This document shows positions 33,476 through 41,445 of a stretch of DNA of 55,893 bases, one piece after another. Made by a program: the position numbers and the translations under genes. The stretch is from the NCBI GenBank assembly GCA_030041545.1, contig JASHNQ010000021.1, positions 1 to 55,893 of the forward strand, read 5' to 3'. The notes under the pieces are model-generated. The model had not been told where the DNA came from and did no database searches. It worked only from the letters and a program-made list of their open reading frames with translations. Numbering within the stretch: position 1 is the first letter of the stretch; each line of letters opens with the position of its first letter. Origin of the DNA: a candidate division FCPU426 bacterium (lineage in GTDB: Bacteria; Oederibacteriota; Muellerivitia; Muellerivitales; Muellerivitaceae).

Positions 33476-33994
33476 TGGTAAACCTTTTTAGATGGGTTGA
33501 AAGAGATTGGGGATATTTTTTTAGAATGGTTTTTTAAATGATTTTTTTAAAACGGGAAAACCACTAAATCTGATTTAAGTTTTATACTCCCAATCGATAA
33601 GGGATTATTGGTATTTTTCCAAAAAAGAACGTCTTATCTGAAAGTTGATTGCTTTTTTCACTTCTTGGTTAAAATAATGTAAATTTTTGAAACGAGTCAG
33701 TATTTATGCAAAAAGTCAGTTGATAATGATTTTTTAAATAGAAAGCTTTTGTTTTAACGAAAAAAATTGATTAGAAGTAAATCCCTAAATATAAGCCGTT
33801 TTTCCTTTAAATTTAAAAGGTTCTCTTTTAACTAAAGATTTTGTTGCCAATGCTTTATCAGGTCACTATTTGTGCAAATAATTTTTATTTTGTCTTTAAT
33901 CTTGAAAAATCAATTCTTTAGAAATACTCTTTCATCCCAGAAATTAAATTTTAATTGTGCTTCTAAATTTTTTAAGGAAATTTATTAACCAGTG
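33476..33994. other. AT-rich divergent intergenic region
   Basis: This 519-base stretch is the most AT-rich part of the window, separating the minus-strand GT2 operon from the plus-strand cluster. I find no coding frame of useful length on either strand. It probably carries promoters for both directions (for example TTGATT and TAAAAT boxes near 33646-33675), but the composition makes chance matches likely. It is the best place to look for a very small precursor gene; I found none. Confidence 0.5.
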
Positions 33995-34570
33995 ATGGCC
34001 TCTAGGTCCAAAATCCACCTTAAACGTTTCAAGATAAACGCGATGGACTATTCAAAGCTTTCCATGGAATCTATCCGGTTTAACGGTGGTCTTTTATGTA
34101 CTGTCGATAAAAAGGGTCGGCCAAATATCATGACAATCGGTTGGCTTTTATCAGGTGTGGCTTGGTACCGTCCGGTTTTGTCGGTTTTTGTACGGAAATT
34201 AAGGAAAAGTTATTTCAACTTGGAAGAAAGCGGTGAGTTTACTGTCAACATCGTGAACGAAAAATGTGGAAAATTAGTCCATTTCTGCGGAGAAATAACC
34301 GGCCATAAAGTCGACAAACTTAAATACCTAAAAGTAGGTTTAATCCCCTCCGAAACGGTTCAAGCCCCCACTCTTCAAAAAAGCGTCATCAGTTATGAAT
34401 GTAAAACCATCCAAGTTACGGATGTGCCACCCGCTTACATCCATGCACAGGAGGATCTCAAACTTTTTGACCCGAACTTGTTTTGGCGGGCTTATTTCGG
34501 GGAAGTTACCGCTGCTTATGCTGTTCGAAATCCGGAAAAATACTTTTCAAGATGGGCGTATCCGCTTTAG
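33995..34570 (+). CDS. Flavin reductase-like (FMN-binding split barrel) protein
   Basis: The protein has 191 residues. The pattern fits the flavin reductase/FMN-binding split-barrel family: LLCTVDKKGRPNIMTIGWLLSGVAWYRPVLSVFVRK, SGEFTVNIV, and LKVGLIPSETVQAPTLQKSVISYECK. Such proteins bind FMN and either reduce free flavin or act on small molecules. The ATG at 33995 follows AAGGAAA at a rather long distance; ATG 34043 (MDYSKLSMES) is a possible shorter start. It is 48 bases upstream of the methyltransferase gene, so it may be the first gene of the large cluster and could supply reduced flavin. Confidence 0.75.
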   Translation: MASRSKIHLKRFKINAMDYSKLSMESIRFNGGLLCTVDKKGRPNIMTIGWLLSGVAWYRPVLSVFVRKLRKSYFNLEESGEFTVNIVNEKCGKLVHFCGEITGHKVDKLKYLKVGLIPSETVQAPTLQKSVISYECKTIQVTDVPPAYIHAQEDLKLFDPNLFWRAYFGEVTAAYAVRNPEKYFSRWAYPL

Positions 34571-34618
34571 AAAGCGGCCGGAGCTTAGGAAATCAAAATA
34601 ATTTTAAGGAGGCGTGAG

Positions 34619-35614
34619 ATGTCAAAATTGGAGCAACACCAGTTGAAGGAAACAAAGTGGTTCGAAAAGGAAAAATGGGGGGCTTTTTGGGAGAAAGGCT
34701 ACAGCGATTTGAATGTTTCCTGCATGGGAGGGCCTAGTTTCGAAGTGGTTGAAATAGTACCAGCACTTCCTAAAAACGCGAAAGTCCTGGACCTTGCTTG
34801 TGGGGAAGGAAGGAATTCTCTTTATCTGGCAACTAAGGGTTTTGACGTGACCGCGATTGACCGTTCGGTGGCCGGTATCAACAAACTTCTCCACTTCGCC
34901 CAAAAAGCGAACGTCAAGGTGACGGGAATCGTTTCGGATATCGTCAACCTCGATATTCTCGAGGATTATGATTTGGTCATGGCCCACGGCTGCCTTTATT
35001 ACCTTTCCAATGAGGAATGGCGGGCCCTTCTTTCCGACGTCAAAGATCACACAAAACCCGGCGGATTCAACATCTATTCCGTTTTCATCTTCAATAGCAA
35101 ATACCCCAAACCTCATGAATTTAAATCGGCCCGTTACATGGCTTCTTTCGCACCAAACGAATTGAAGGAATTCTACGAGGGTTGGGAACAGTACCGGTAC
35201 GACGTTTACGACAAATGGGACTCGCACCCTGGTATTCCGATCCATTGTCATCCCGTCGAAAAACTCGTTGCGCGAAAGCCCGGGGGAGCGAAATTGAATA
35301 TCCAGGTCGAGGAGGTCCCGACCAAATTAAACATGACGGAAGAACAGCTTTTATCCATCCAAATGGGCATTCCGGCAGGCGATGTCGTCAAGAAATTCGG
35401 GATTCCGGACCAAAAGGATAAAATCACAGCTGAGGGTCTCCAATTCGGTGCGGTTACGGTTGCGAGGGAGGGAAAACCGGTTGCCACGGTCCAAAACTAC
35501 GATTTGGAACTTTGGTACTACGGAAAGAAATGTGTTGTTTACATCATGAACGGGGAAGCGTGGGGGTTAGCCTACCACACTTCGCCTCCGGTCAGGGTCA
35601 GGGTCAATCCTTAA
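34619..35614 (+). CDS. TehB-like SAM methyltransferase with BamE-like C-terminal domain
   Basis: The protein has 331 residues. Residues about 20-220 are a class I methyltransferase: motif I VLDLACGEGRNS (56-67), acidic residue at the end of strand 2 in VTAIDRS, and HGCLYYLSNEEW, as in TehB-like enzymes. Residues about 235-331 (NMTEEQLLSIQMGIPAGDVVKKFGIPDQ ... LELWYYGKKCVVYIMNGEAWGL) look like the small SmpA/OmlA (BamE) or lipoprotein-attached module, normally found in the periplasm, here without any signal peptide. This pairing is unusual. AAGGAGG lies 7 bases before the ATG. The HAD gene follows at once. Confidence 0.8.
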   Translation: MSKLEQHQLKETKWFEKEKWGAFWEKGYSDLNVSCMGGPSFEVVEIVPALPKNAKVLDLACGEGRNSLYLATKGFDVTAIDRSVAGINKLLHFAQKANVKVTGIVSDIVNLDILEDYDLVMAHGCLYYLSNEEWRALLSDVKDHTKPGGFNIYSVFIFNSKYPKPHEFKSARYMASFAPNELKEFYEGWEQYRYDVYDKWDSHPGIPIHCHPVEKLVARKPGGAKLNIQVEEVPTKLNMTEEQLLSIQMGIPAGDVVKKFGIPDQKDKITAEGLQFGAVTVAREGKPVATVQNYDLELWYYGKKCVVYIMNGEAWGLAYHTSPPVRVRVNP

Positions 35615-35647
35615 CGGGTGAATGCTGCAACGGGGGGCAGTAAGAGG

Positions 35648-36373
35648 ATGCGAAACAGGGAAAAAAGGCCAGGAGCCGCCAAGCCCTATCTTGGTGTCGT
35701 CTTCGATTTATTCGGCACCCTGGTCCCCGTGTTTTCATATCAAAAACATGACGCCGTGATGCGAAAGATCGCGAAAGCCCTTGATATCGACTACTACAAA
35801 TTTGAGAAAGGCTGGGTGGGTTCCTATAAGTATCGGATTCTTGGGAAATTCAAGAGCACTGAGGAAAATATCGGTTGGATCGGGACCAGGAATGATGTCA
35901 AGTTTGAAAACGACCGGATCAAGACCGCGATGTCTCTACTAAGTTCCTTCGTGACCGACTCCCTGGTCCCACAGCCGGGAGCTCTCAAGACATTGAAAGT
36001 GTTGAAGGACAAGGGGTATAAAGTCGGCCTTATTTCGGATTGCGCCCCGACAGTACCGGTCAAATGGCCTCTAACCCCTTTTTACAACCTGATCCAAGCC
36101 CCCTTTTTTTCCTGCCTTGAAAAGACTTGCAAACCGAATCCCCGGATTTACCGGCGTTGCGCAAAGAAGTTGGAGCTGAGTCCGGACAGGTGTCTTTACA
36201 TTGGCGATGGAAGCAGTAACGAATTGCAGGGTGCTTTGAACGTCGGAATGGATCCGGTGCTGATTACAACCGATTTTAAAGACACATATGATTCGAACCG
36301 CCGCGACGTTCAAAGGTGGAAAGGAAAGAAGATCAAAAACCTGAGAGAGGTACTGAAATTTCTCAAAGCCTGA
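35648..36373 (+). CDS. HAD-superfamily hydrolase
   Basis: The protein has 241 residues from the ATG at 35648. HAD motif I is VVFDLFGTL (nucleophile Asp20), motif II is LISDCA, motif III lysine is in KTCKPNPRIY, and motif IV is YIGDGSSNELQGA. A helical cap sits between motifs I and II. It is likely a phosphatase or dehalogenase-type hydrolase acting on a small phosphorylated compound. A GTG at 35618, 4 bases after the methyltransferase stop, is an alternative start; the ATG has AGAGG very close, so neither is certain. Confidence 0.83.
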   Translation: MRNREKRPGAAKPYLGVVFDLFGTLVPVFSYQKHDAVMRKIAKALDIDYYKFEKGWVGSYKYRILGKFKSTEENIGWIGTRNDVKFENDRIKTAMSLLSSFVTDSLVPQPGALKTLKVLKDKGYKVGLISDCAPTVPVKWPLTPFYNLIQAPFFSCLEKTCKPNPRIYRRCAKKLELSPDRCLYIGDGSSNELQGALNVGMDPVLITTDFKDTYDSNRRDVQRWKGKKIKNLREVLKFLKA

Positions 36374-36476
36374 ATTTGAGCCTCGATTTTGACCACCTTG
36401 ATTTTACCCTGGCCGGCCAAACAACACTGAGACTCAATCAAAACTTTTATTTTTCATTTATTCAAGGAGATGTCAT

Positions 36477-37838
36477 ATGACCGTTGTGGAATTATTCGAG
36501 CAAAAGGATCTTTTTGAAACCAGGTTGATGGAAAAGATAAACAACAGGCATTACGAACCTTATATTTACACCTATCCCCCAAAGGGTGCTTTCCGACCAA
36601 ATACCGATTCTGAAAAAGTGCAGCAAAGTTGGAGAACGGTAAGGGGTCCGATTTCACTGTATCTCCACATTCCCTTTTGTGAGATGAAATGCAGTTTTTG
36701 CACACTTTTTACAACTGTCAATCAACCAAAGGAATTGATTCAAACCTATGTGAAGGCCTTGGAGAAGGAATTCGAGATATCCACGACTTTGATGAAAACC
36801 AGCTCAATAACGGTCAATTCCATTTATTTTGGAGGTGGGACTCCGACCCTGATGACTTTTGAACAGATGGGAGGCCTACTCAAACGGATAAAGAACAAGT
36901 TCCGGCTCTCCGAAAATGCCGAAATAGGGCTGGAAGGCGCTCCTAATTCCATTGGCGATGAAAAAATAAGGGAAATCCAAGAACTGGGGTTCAACCGTTT
37001 GAGCATTGGCATCCAGAGTTTTGATGAAACCTTGTTGAGGAACATGGGTCGCCATTACGGAGCGGCCTTGGGGATCGAAACGATCAAAAAAGCTGTCAAG
37101 GCGGGTATCCCGAATGTTAATTTCGACCTGATATATGGAATCCCCGGGCAAACATTTGGCCAATGGAAGGCGCATTTGGAGACGGCGGTTCAATTCGGGA
37201 ACAAGACGATCACAATTTATCCACTTGTAGTCCGAGATCGCGCCGCTTATGGGAAGAAGTACAAAATAGCGCCCGAAAAATTCCTGACCCCGGAAGAGGG
37301 CCAGAAATGGTACGACTTCACTCTGGATTATTTAGAGCAAAACGACTTTTCCCAGCACACTCTTGTTACCTTCGCTAGAAGGGGAGGGGGAAACCAGCAT
37401 GAGGAAAATGAGTTTCGTGGACTTCCGACTTTAGGACTGGGTGCGGGTGCCCGAAGCTATACTCCAAACTTTCACTATACCAACGACGATTATTTCGAGC
37501 CCATGTCCAACCAAAAGGTTATTGAAAGGTATCTCGCGGTTTTGGGTGGCGGGAGAATACCTGTTTTTTCGGGGGTTTCACTCGATGAGGATGAAACGAA
37601 AAGAAGATATTTTATCTTAAACCTCCTTTTTAAAGGGGTTGACGAAAGAGATTATCTTGATCGTTTCGACGAAGCGCCCGAGGAAACTTTCGGTTACGCC
37701 ATATATGTTCTCCGAAAGAATGGATTCATGGAGCAAAAAAACCTTCAATTGAATGAGGAAGGAAAGAAGTTTAGCAGTGTCATCGGGGCCTGCCTTTTCA
37801 GCGAAGCGGTCCAAAAACTGAACATCCGTTATAAATGA
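36477..37838 (+). CDS. Radical SAM protein, STM4012/HemW-like
   Basis: The protein has 453 residues. The Fe-S motif is CEMKCSFC (Cys68, Cys72, Cys75) in YLHIPFCEMKCSFCTLFTT, followed by IYFGGGTPTLM, the LSIGIQSFDE strand, the NFDLIYGIPGQT motif and a HemW-type LGLGAGARSYTP. The N-terminal extension (YEPYIYTYPPKGAFRP) and the CEMxCxFCxLFT wording are like the STM4012 family rather than true HemW or HemN. Such enzymes probably modify a substrate by radical chemistry, but no activity is established. An AAGGAGA ribosome site precedes the ATG. It sits between a HAD hydrolase and a membrane glycosyltransferase. Confidence 0.85.
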   Translation: MTVVELFEQKDLFETRLMEKINNRHYEPYIYTYPPKGAFRPNTDSEKVQQSWRTVRGPISLYLHIPFCEMKCSFCTLFTTVNQPKELIQTYVKALEKEFEISTTLMKTSSITVNSIYFGGGTPTLMTFEQMGGLLKRIKNKFRLSENAEIGLEGAPNSIGDEKIREIQELGFNRLSIGIQSFDETLLRNMGRHYGAALGIETIKKAVKAGIPNVNFDLIYGIPGQTFGQWKAHLETAVQFGNKTITIYPLVVRDRAAYGKKYKIAPEKFLTPEEGQKWYDFTLDYLEQNDFSQHTLVTFARRGGGNQHEENEFRGLPTLGLGAGARSYTPNFHYTNDDYFEPMSNQKVIERYLAVLGGGRIPVFSGVSLDEDETKRRYFILNLLFKGVDERDYLDRFDEAPEETFGYAIYVLRKNGFMEQKNLQLNEEGKKFSSVIGACLFSEAVQKLNIRYK

Positions 37839-37905
37839 CATTCCCCAGGACCAATCTGGGCCACCGTAATCTAGGATTGGCAAAAGGGGAAAAGGTACCA
37901 TATCT

Positions 37906-39561
37906 ATGAAGCGCCGTTATTCTCAACTTCATCTAATCCCCCTTATCGTAGTCGTTTTGGCCCTTTTTGGCTCTGTTACTTTCTGGCCGGTCGAAACTAT
38001 AGGCCGTGGGAAAGAGATTCTGGGCCACGGGAATCCAGAAACCATTCCATTGCTTTTTCTGATTTTCCAAAAGTGGTTGCATTACCTATGTCTCATCTCT
38101 TCAACCTTCAATCGGGAACCTGCCGTGGCGGTATTTCTTTCGATTTTTTCCATCTACAATTTTCTATTCATGTTCAACAACATCAGGAATTTCTATTTCT
38201 GGCCAATCGCGATCCTCGAATTGAACCGATTGAAGGAACAAAAGGCCCGGGCCAGGGTTCCAGATGACCCGCCCTTGGTCAGTGTGATTATTCCGGGAAA
38301 AAACGAGGTCAAAACGATCGTTCAAACCGTCAAATCGGCCTTGGTTCAAAATTACCCCCTCAACAAGATCGTCATCGTCGACGATGGCTCCGATGATGGA
38401 ATGTCCGATCTACTTATCCGAACCTTCGGTTTTGAGAACTCTCCTTCGGATATGGAATGCCTTCGGCAGAACCCGGACCTTCCCGTAAAGGGAGTCATCA
38501 AAAAGGTACTAAAAGCCCAGGGCCATTTATACCTTATCATCAAGGAAAATGCCGGTAAGGGTTATGCGATGAACGAGGGCATCAACTTTTGCAGGGAAGA
38601 AAAATTCGTTTGTGTCCTGGATGCGGACACTATTCCAGACACGGACGGAATCCTGTCGTTGGTTTTTCCCATGATCGAGGAACCCCGGCTGAAAATCGTT
38701 TCCGGCAGGAACCAGTTTATCAATGGATGTTCAGTCGATGAGGGGGTGGTTGTCCGCCAGGTCATCCCCAGGGGCTTCCTTTTAATTTTACAGGTCAGGC
38801 AGTTTTTCAGGGCAAACTGCAACAAGTCTTTCTTCAACTTCCTCAACGCTCAAAAGGTGCTGGTGGGTAATTTTTCTTGCTACAGCCGGGACTTGGTTGT
38901 CCATTTGAACGGTTTCGCGGAAAGGGGTTTGACCGAGGATTACGATTTCAACATGCACGCCCATCAATTAAACGGGCAAGGAGAGAAAATTCTCATCAAA
39001 TCCATCGTCACGGCCCGGGGATGGACCCAGGCACCGTATTCCCTGAAAGGAGTTTTCCACCAACGGGTGCGCTGGGCGGGTGGCATTCTGGCCAGCACCA
39101 TCAAGTACCGCAAAATGGCTTTCCAGGCTAATACGAAATTCATGGGCCTGTACGCCATTCCAGCCGATTGGTTCCGCTTCCTCATGTTCCCGATCAATTT
39201 CATCGTGAACTTTTTGATGACTCCTTTCATTCTTTACGTCGTTTTTTTCACCTCAACCGGTAAACCCGTGGTGTTGGACTTGTTTTATTATTTTTATCTT
39301 CCTGGTTTCGCCCTGTTTTTTATCTTCGATGTCATTGTCGTCAATTTTCTTGATTGGAAATTCATCCAGAGCTACCCCAAAAAAATCGACTATATCTTTA
39401 TGACCTTTTTCTGCATATTCACCGGATGGTTTTTCGAATCCATTATGATGGTTTGCAACCTCGTCGGTTATTGGAGGGCTTTGGCTGGGTATGGTTCCTG
39501 GGGGAAGTCGGAAAGAATGGCACTGCCCGTTACGACCGGTAGCGCGAAAACTTCTACCTAG
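37906..39561 (+). CDS. Processive membrane glycosyltransferase, GT2 (PgaC/hyaluronan-synthase-like)
   Basis: The protein has 551 residues. Two or three N-terminal helices (about 8-30, 60-80, 83-100) precede a GT2 domain: VSVIIPGKNEVKTI, IVIVDDGSDDG, DxD in VLDADT (Asp239, Asp241), LTEDYDFN (catalytic TED), and QRVRW (386-390), the QxxRW motif of processive polysaccharide synthases. Four C-terminal helices (about 415-540) complete the channel. It should build and export a beta-linked polysaccharide or glycosylate a lipid carrier. A long insert between the first two catalytic motifs (about residues 170-215) is unusual. Confidence 0.88.
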   Translation: MKRRYSQLHLIPLIVVVLALFGSVTFWPVETIGRGKEILGHGNPETIPLLFLIFQKWLHYLCLISSTFNREPAVAVFLSIFSIYNFLFMFNNIRNFYFWPIAILELNRLKEQKARARVPDDPPLVSVIIPGKNEVKTIVQTVKSALVQNYPLNKIVIVDDGSDDGMSDLLIRTFGFENSPSDMECLRQNPDLPVKGVIKKVLKAQGHLYLIIKENAGKGYAMNEGINFCREEKFVCVLDADTIPDTDGILSLVFPMIEEPRLKIVSGRNQFINGCSVDEGVVVRQVIPRGFLLILQVRQFFRANCNKSFFNFLNAQKVLVGNFSCYSRDLVVHLNGFAERGLTEDYDFNMHAHQLNGQGEKILIKSIVTARGWTQAPYSLKGVFHQRVRWAGGILASTIKYRKMAFQANTKFMGLYAIPADWFRFLMFPINFIVNFLMTPFILYVVFFTSTGKPVVLDLFYYFYLPGFALFFIFDVIVVNFLDWKFIQSYPKKIDYIFMTFFCIFTGWFFESIMMVCNLVGYWRALAGYGSWGKSERMALPVTTGSAKTST

Positions 39562-39577
39562 GGTTGGAAAATAAACA

Positions 39578-40240
39578 ATGGACAGTGTTTATCCTGATTT
39601 CGAACCATGGAAGCCTCTTAAAATCGGTGGATCCAATCACAACTTCTCGGGTCGATTGATAGTATTTGAAGGGGTGGACGGCTCCGGGAAGACGACTCAA
39701 ATCGAAACGTTGCTCCAAACCTACCGCGCCATCGGGAAAAAATACCTGTTCACGAAGACTCCAACCCCTGAGTTGCGCGAATTTAGCGAATGGAAAAAGT
39801 ACTATTCCGACGAGGATCGGGACCGAGGCATCGGTTTCGGTCTAGGCGTCATGGCCCTGGGGGACCGGTTCATCCATCAGCGTCGTGTGGTCATTCCAGC
39901 TCTCCAGGAGGGAATGGACGTGATCACGGACCGGTATATTCTGACATCGTTGATTCACGACAGCAGCCCCGCGCATGAGTATGTCCTGAACCTTCTCCTT
40001 CGCCCCAGTCTTGGAATTTTTTGCGATGCCTCGGAAGAAATCATCCTCAAGCGGCTGAAGGCACGAGATTTCGAAAAGACTTCCGGTGTCGAATTAACCA
40101 GTATCGGGGTTCAAATCCGCCGGATGCGGCAATTAGCGTCCCTTCACGGTTTTGTGGTTGTTCCGACAGCGACGGATCCAGAGGGAGCCTCGAAACTCGT
40201 CTGGAATGCGGTCAACTCTCTTGAAATTGCCCTTCCATGA
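39578..40240 (+). CDS. Thymidylate kinase-like P-loop protein
   Basis: The protein has 220 residues. The Walker A is EGVDGSGKTT (31-40), followed by a thymidylate-kinase-type DRY motif (ITDRYILTSLIHDSSPAHEYV) and a LID-like arginine region (KRLKARDFEKTSGVEL). The N-terminus is 20-25 residues longer than a standard Tmk. In an accessory cluster it is likely a kinase for a pathway intermediate, or supplies dTDP for sugar activation, rather than the housekeeping enzyme; that is inference. It starts 17 bases after the glycosyltransferase and overlaps the next gene by 4 bases (ATGA). Confidence 0.82.
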   Translation: MDSVYPDFEPWKPLKIGGSNHNFSGRLIVFEGVDGSGKTTQIETLLQTYRAIGKKYLFTKTPTPELREFSEWKKYYSDEDRDRGIGFGLGVMALGDRFIHQRRVVIPALQEGMDVITDRYILTSLIHDSSPAHEYVLNLLLRPSLGIFCDASEEIILKRLKARDFEKTSGVELTSIGVQIRRMRQLASLHGFVVVPTATDPEGASKLVWNAVNSLEIALP

Positions 40241-41415
40241 ACGTTTCAAAGGAATTTTTACTCTCATTCTTCGGGGGAAAAAGAAAACTATACCCATCCC
40301 ATGGCGTCCTCCTGGTAGGTTCGGCCTCCCGCGGCTACTCAACCAAGGCTTCCGATATCGACCTGATGGCGTTTTACAACTCCGGTTCTCAAATGAACCC
40401 AGACTCCGAATTTTGCGTGACAGGCGAAGGGCATGAAATCACTATTGAACACCACGATCTCTCCCGTTTCATCGATGAGGCCCTGGACCACCGGCACAAC
40501 CTTTCCTCCCTCCGCATGTTGAAAAAGGTGAGGGACGCGGTAGTGCTCGAGGCGGACCAGGAATTGATGGGGCTGATAGAACTTGCCAAACAGGCGCATT
40601 TGGACCTGACCGTTATGCTTTGGGCCTTCCGGGAGCTTTCCCGCCAATGGGAAGAAATCAAGTTGGCCAAGCCCGCCCTTCAGCGGCATTACATGATCCA
40701 ATGGGCCGAACTGCTTATCTCTTTGCGGTTGCTCTGCGATAAAAATGCGCCTTCCTATTCCAAACCAAAATGGTTGTACCGGAATCTTCGGGATGGGCAT
40801 TTTGAAGAGATGAAGTGCCTTTTGGACGATCTCTATCAAATTGGGGCGGCCCGCAACGCAGGAAAATTAGAAGCCCTTGAGGGGCTCGAACGCAAGTACC
40901 TGGCCTCCTTTCCGGAGGTCAACCGGGGTTTCATAAAATTCATGGGAACGGAATGCCGGGAAATGGCGGTCCAATTTCCGGAAGAGGCGGGCCCGGTATT
41001 TCGGTTTGCAGCGAATGCCTATTTCTGGCTGCTGTTCGCGAAAGATCCATTGGGATATTTGCGTAACCACGCCCCCTTCAGGGACGCCGAATTTGAGGTT
41101 TTTTATGAAAGAAAAACCCCTGAGAATTACCACCCTACCAGAACCTTGAGGAAATTCGGGTCTTTCATCCGGGAATTGGGACGATGGGTGGTTGCGGACA
41201 TTTCCCTCCATCGGCTGGGTTCAGTGATGAGCCGCAGATTTGTCCCTTATTTTTTAATCAATTACAACATGGCCAATATGCTGCCTTACGGCGGTAAGTC
41301 CACTGATATTATCCCTTCGCTCGGAAAATGTGATTGCCCCGATACGTGGCTTCCCGAAGTTGAAAATTTCCTGGAAATACTCGAATCCTCGGCTGTTTGC
41401 GGGGCGAATCCCTAA
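40237..41415 (+). CDS. Nucleotidyltransferase-domain protein
   Basis: The protein has 392 residues. The N-terminus carries the Pol-beta-type nucleotidyltransferase signature GSASRGYSTKASDIDLMAF, with GS at 28-29 and catalytic Asp40 and Asp42. The rest is mostly helical (about 90-390) with no family I can name; it has the look of a helical substrate-binding or HEPN-like partner region. Possible roles are transfer of a nucleotide to a small molecule, as in aminoglycoside adenylyltransferases, or to a protein. It is coupled to the kinase gene by a 4-base overlap. A small cysteine cluster (KCDCPDTW) lies near the C-terminus. Confidence 0.8.
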   Translation: MNVSKEFLLSFFGGKRKLYPSHGVLLVGSASRGYSTKASDIDLMAFYNSGSQMNPDSEFCVTGEGHEITIEHHDLSRFIDEALDHRHNLSSLRMLKKVRDAVVLEADQELMGLIELAKQAHLDLTVMLWAFRELSRQWEEIKLAKPALQRHYMIQWAELLISLRLLCDKNAPSYSKPKWLYRNLRDGHFEEMKCLLDDLYQIGAARNAGKLEALEGLERKYLASFPEVNRGFIKFMGTECREMAVQFPEEAGPVFRFAANAYFWLLFAKDPLGYLRNHAPFRDAEFEVFYERKTPENYHPTRTLRKFGSFIRELGRWVVADISLHRLGSVMSRRFVPYFLINYNMANMLPYGGKSTDIIPSLGKCDCPDTWLPEVENFLEILESSAVCGANP

Positions 41416-41445
41416 ATTCAACTTGAATGGAAAAACGGTTAAGAC

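Noticed and set aside
33476-33994. Possible small precursor-peptide gene in the AT-rich gap
   Set aside because: I looked for short frames with ribosome sites and a leader/core pattern; only very short chance frames interrupted by stops are present.
36477-37838. Heme-biosynthesis HemN/HemW housekeeping gene
   Set aside because: The N-terminus and the Cys-motif context are unlike HemN or HemW, and no heme genes are near; STM4012-like is a better fit.
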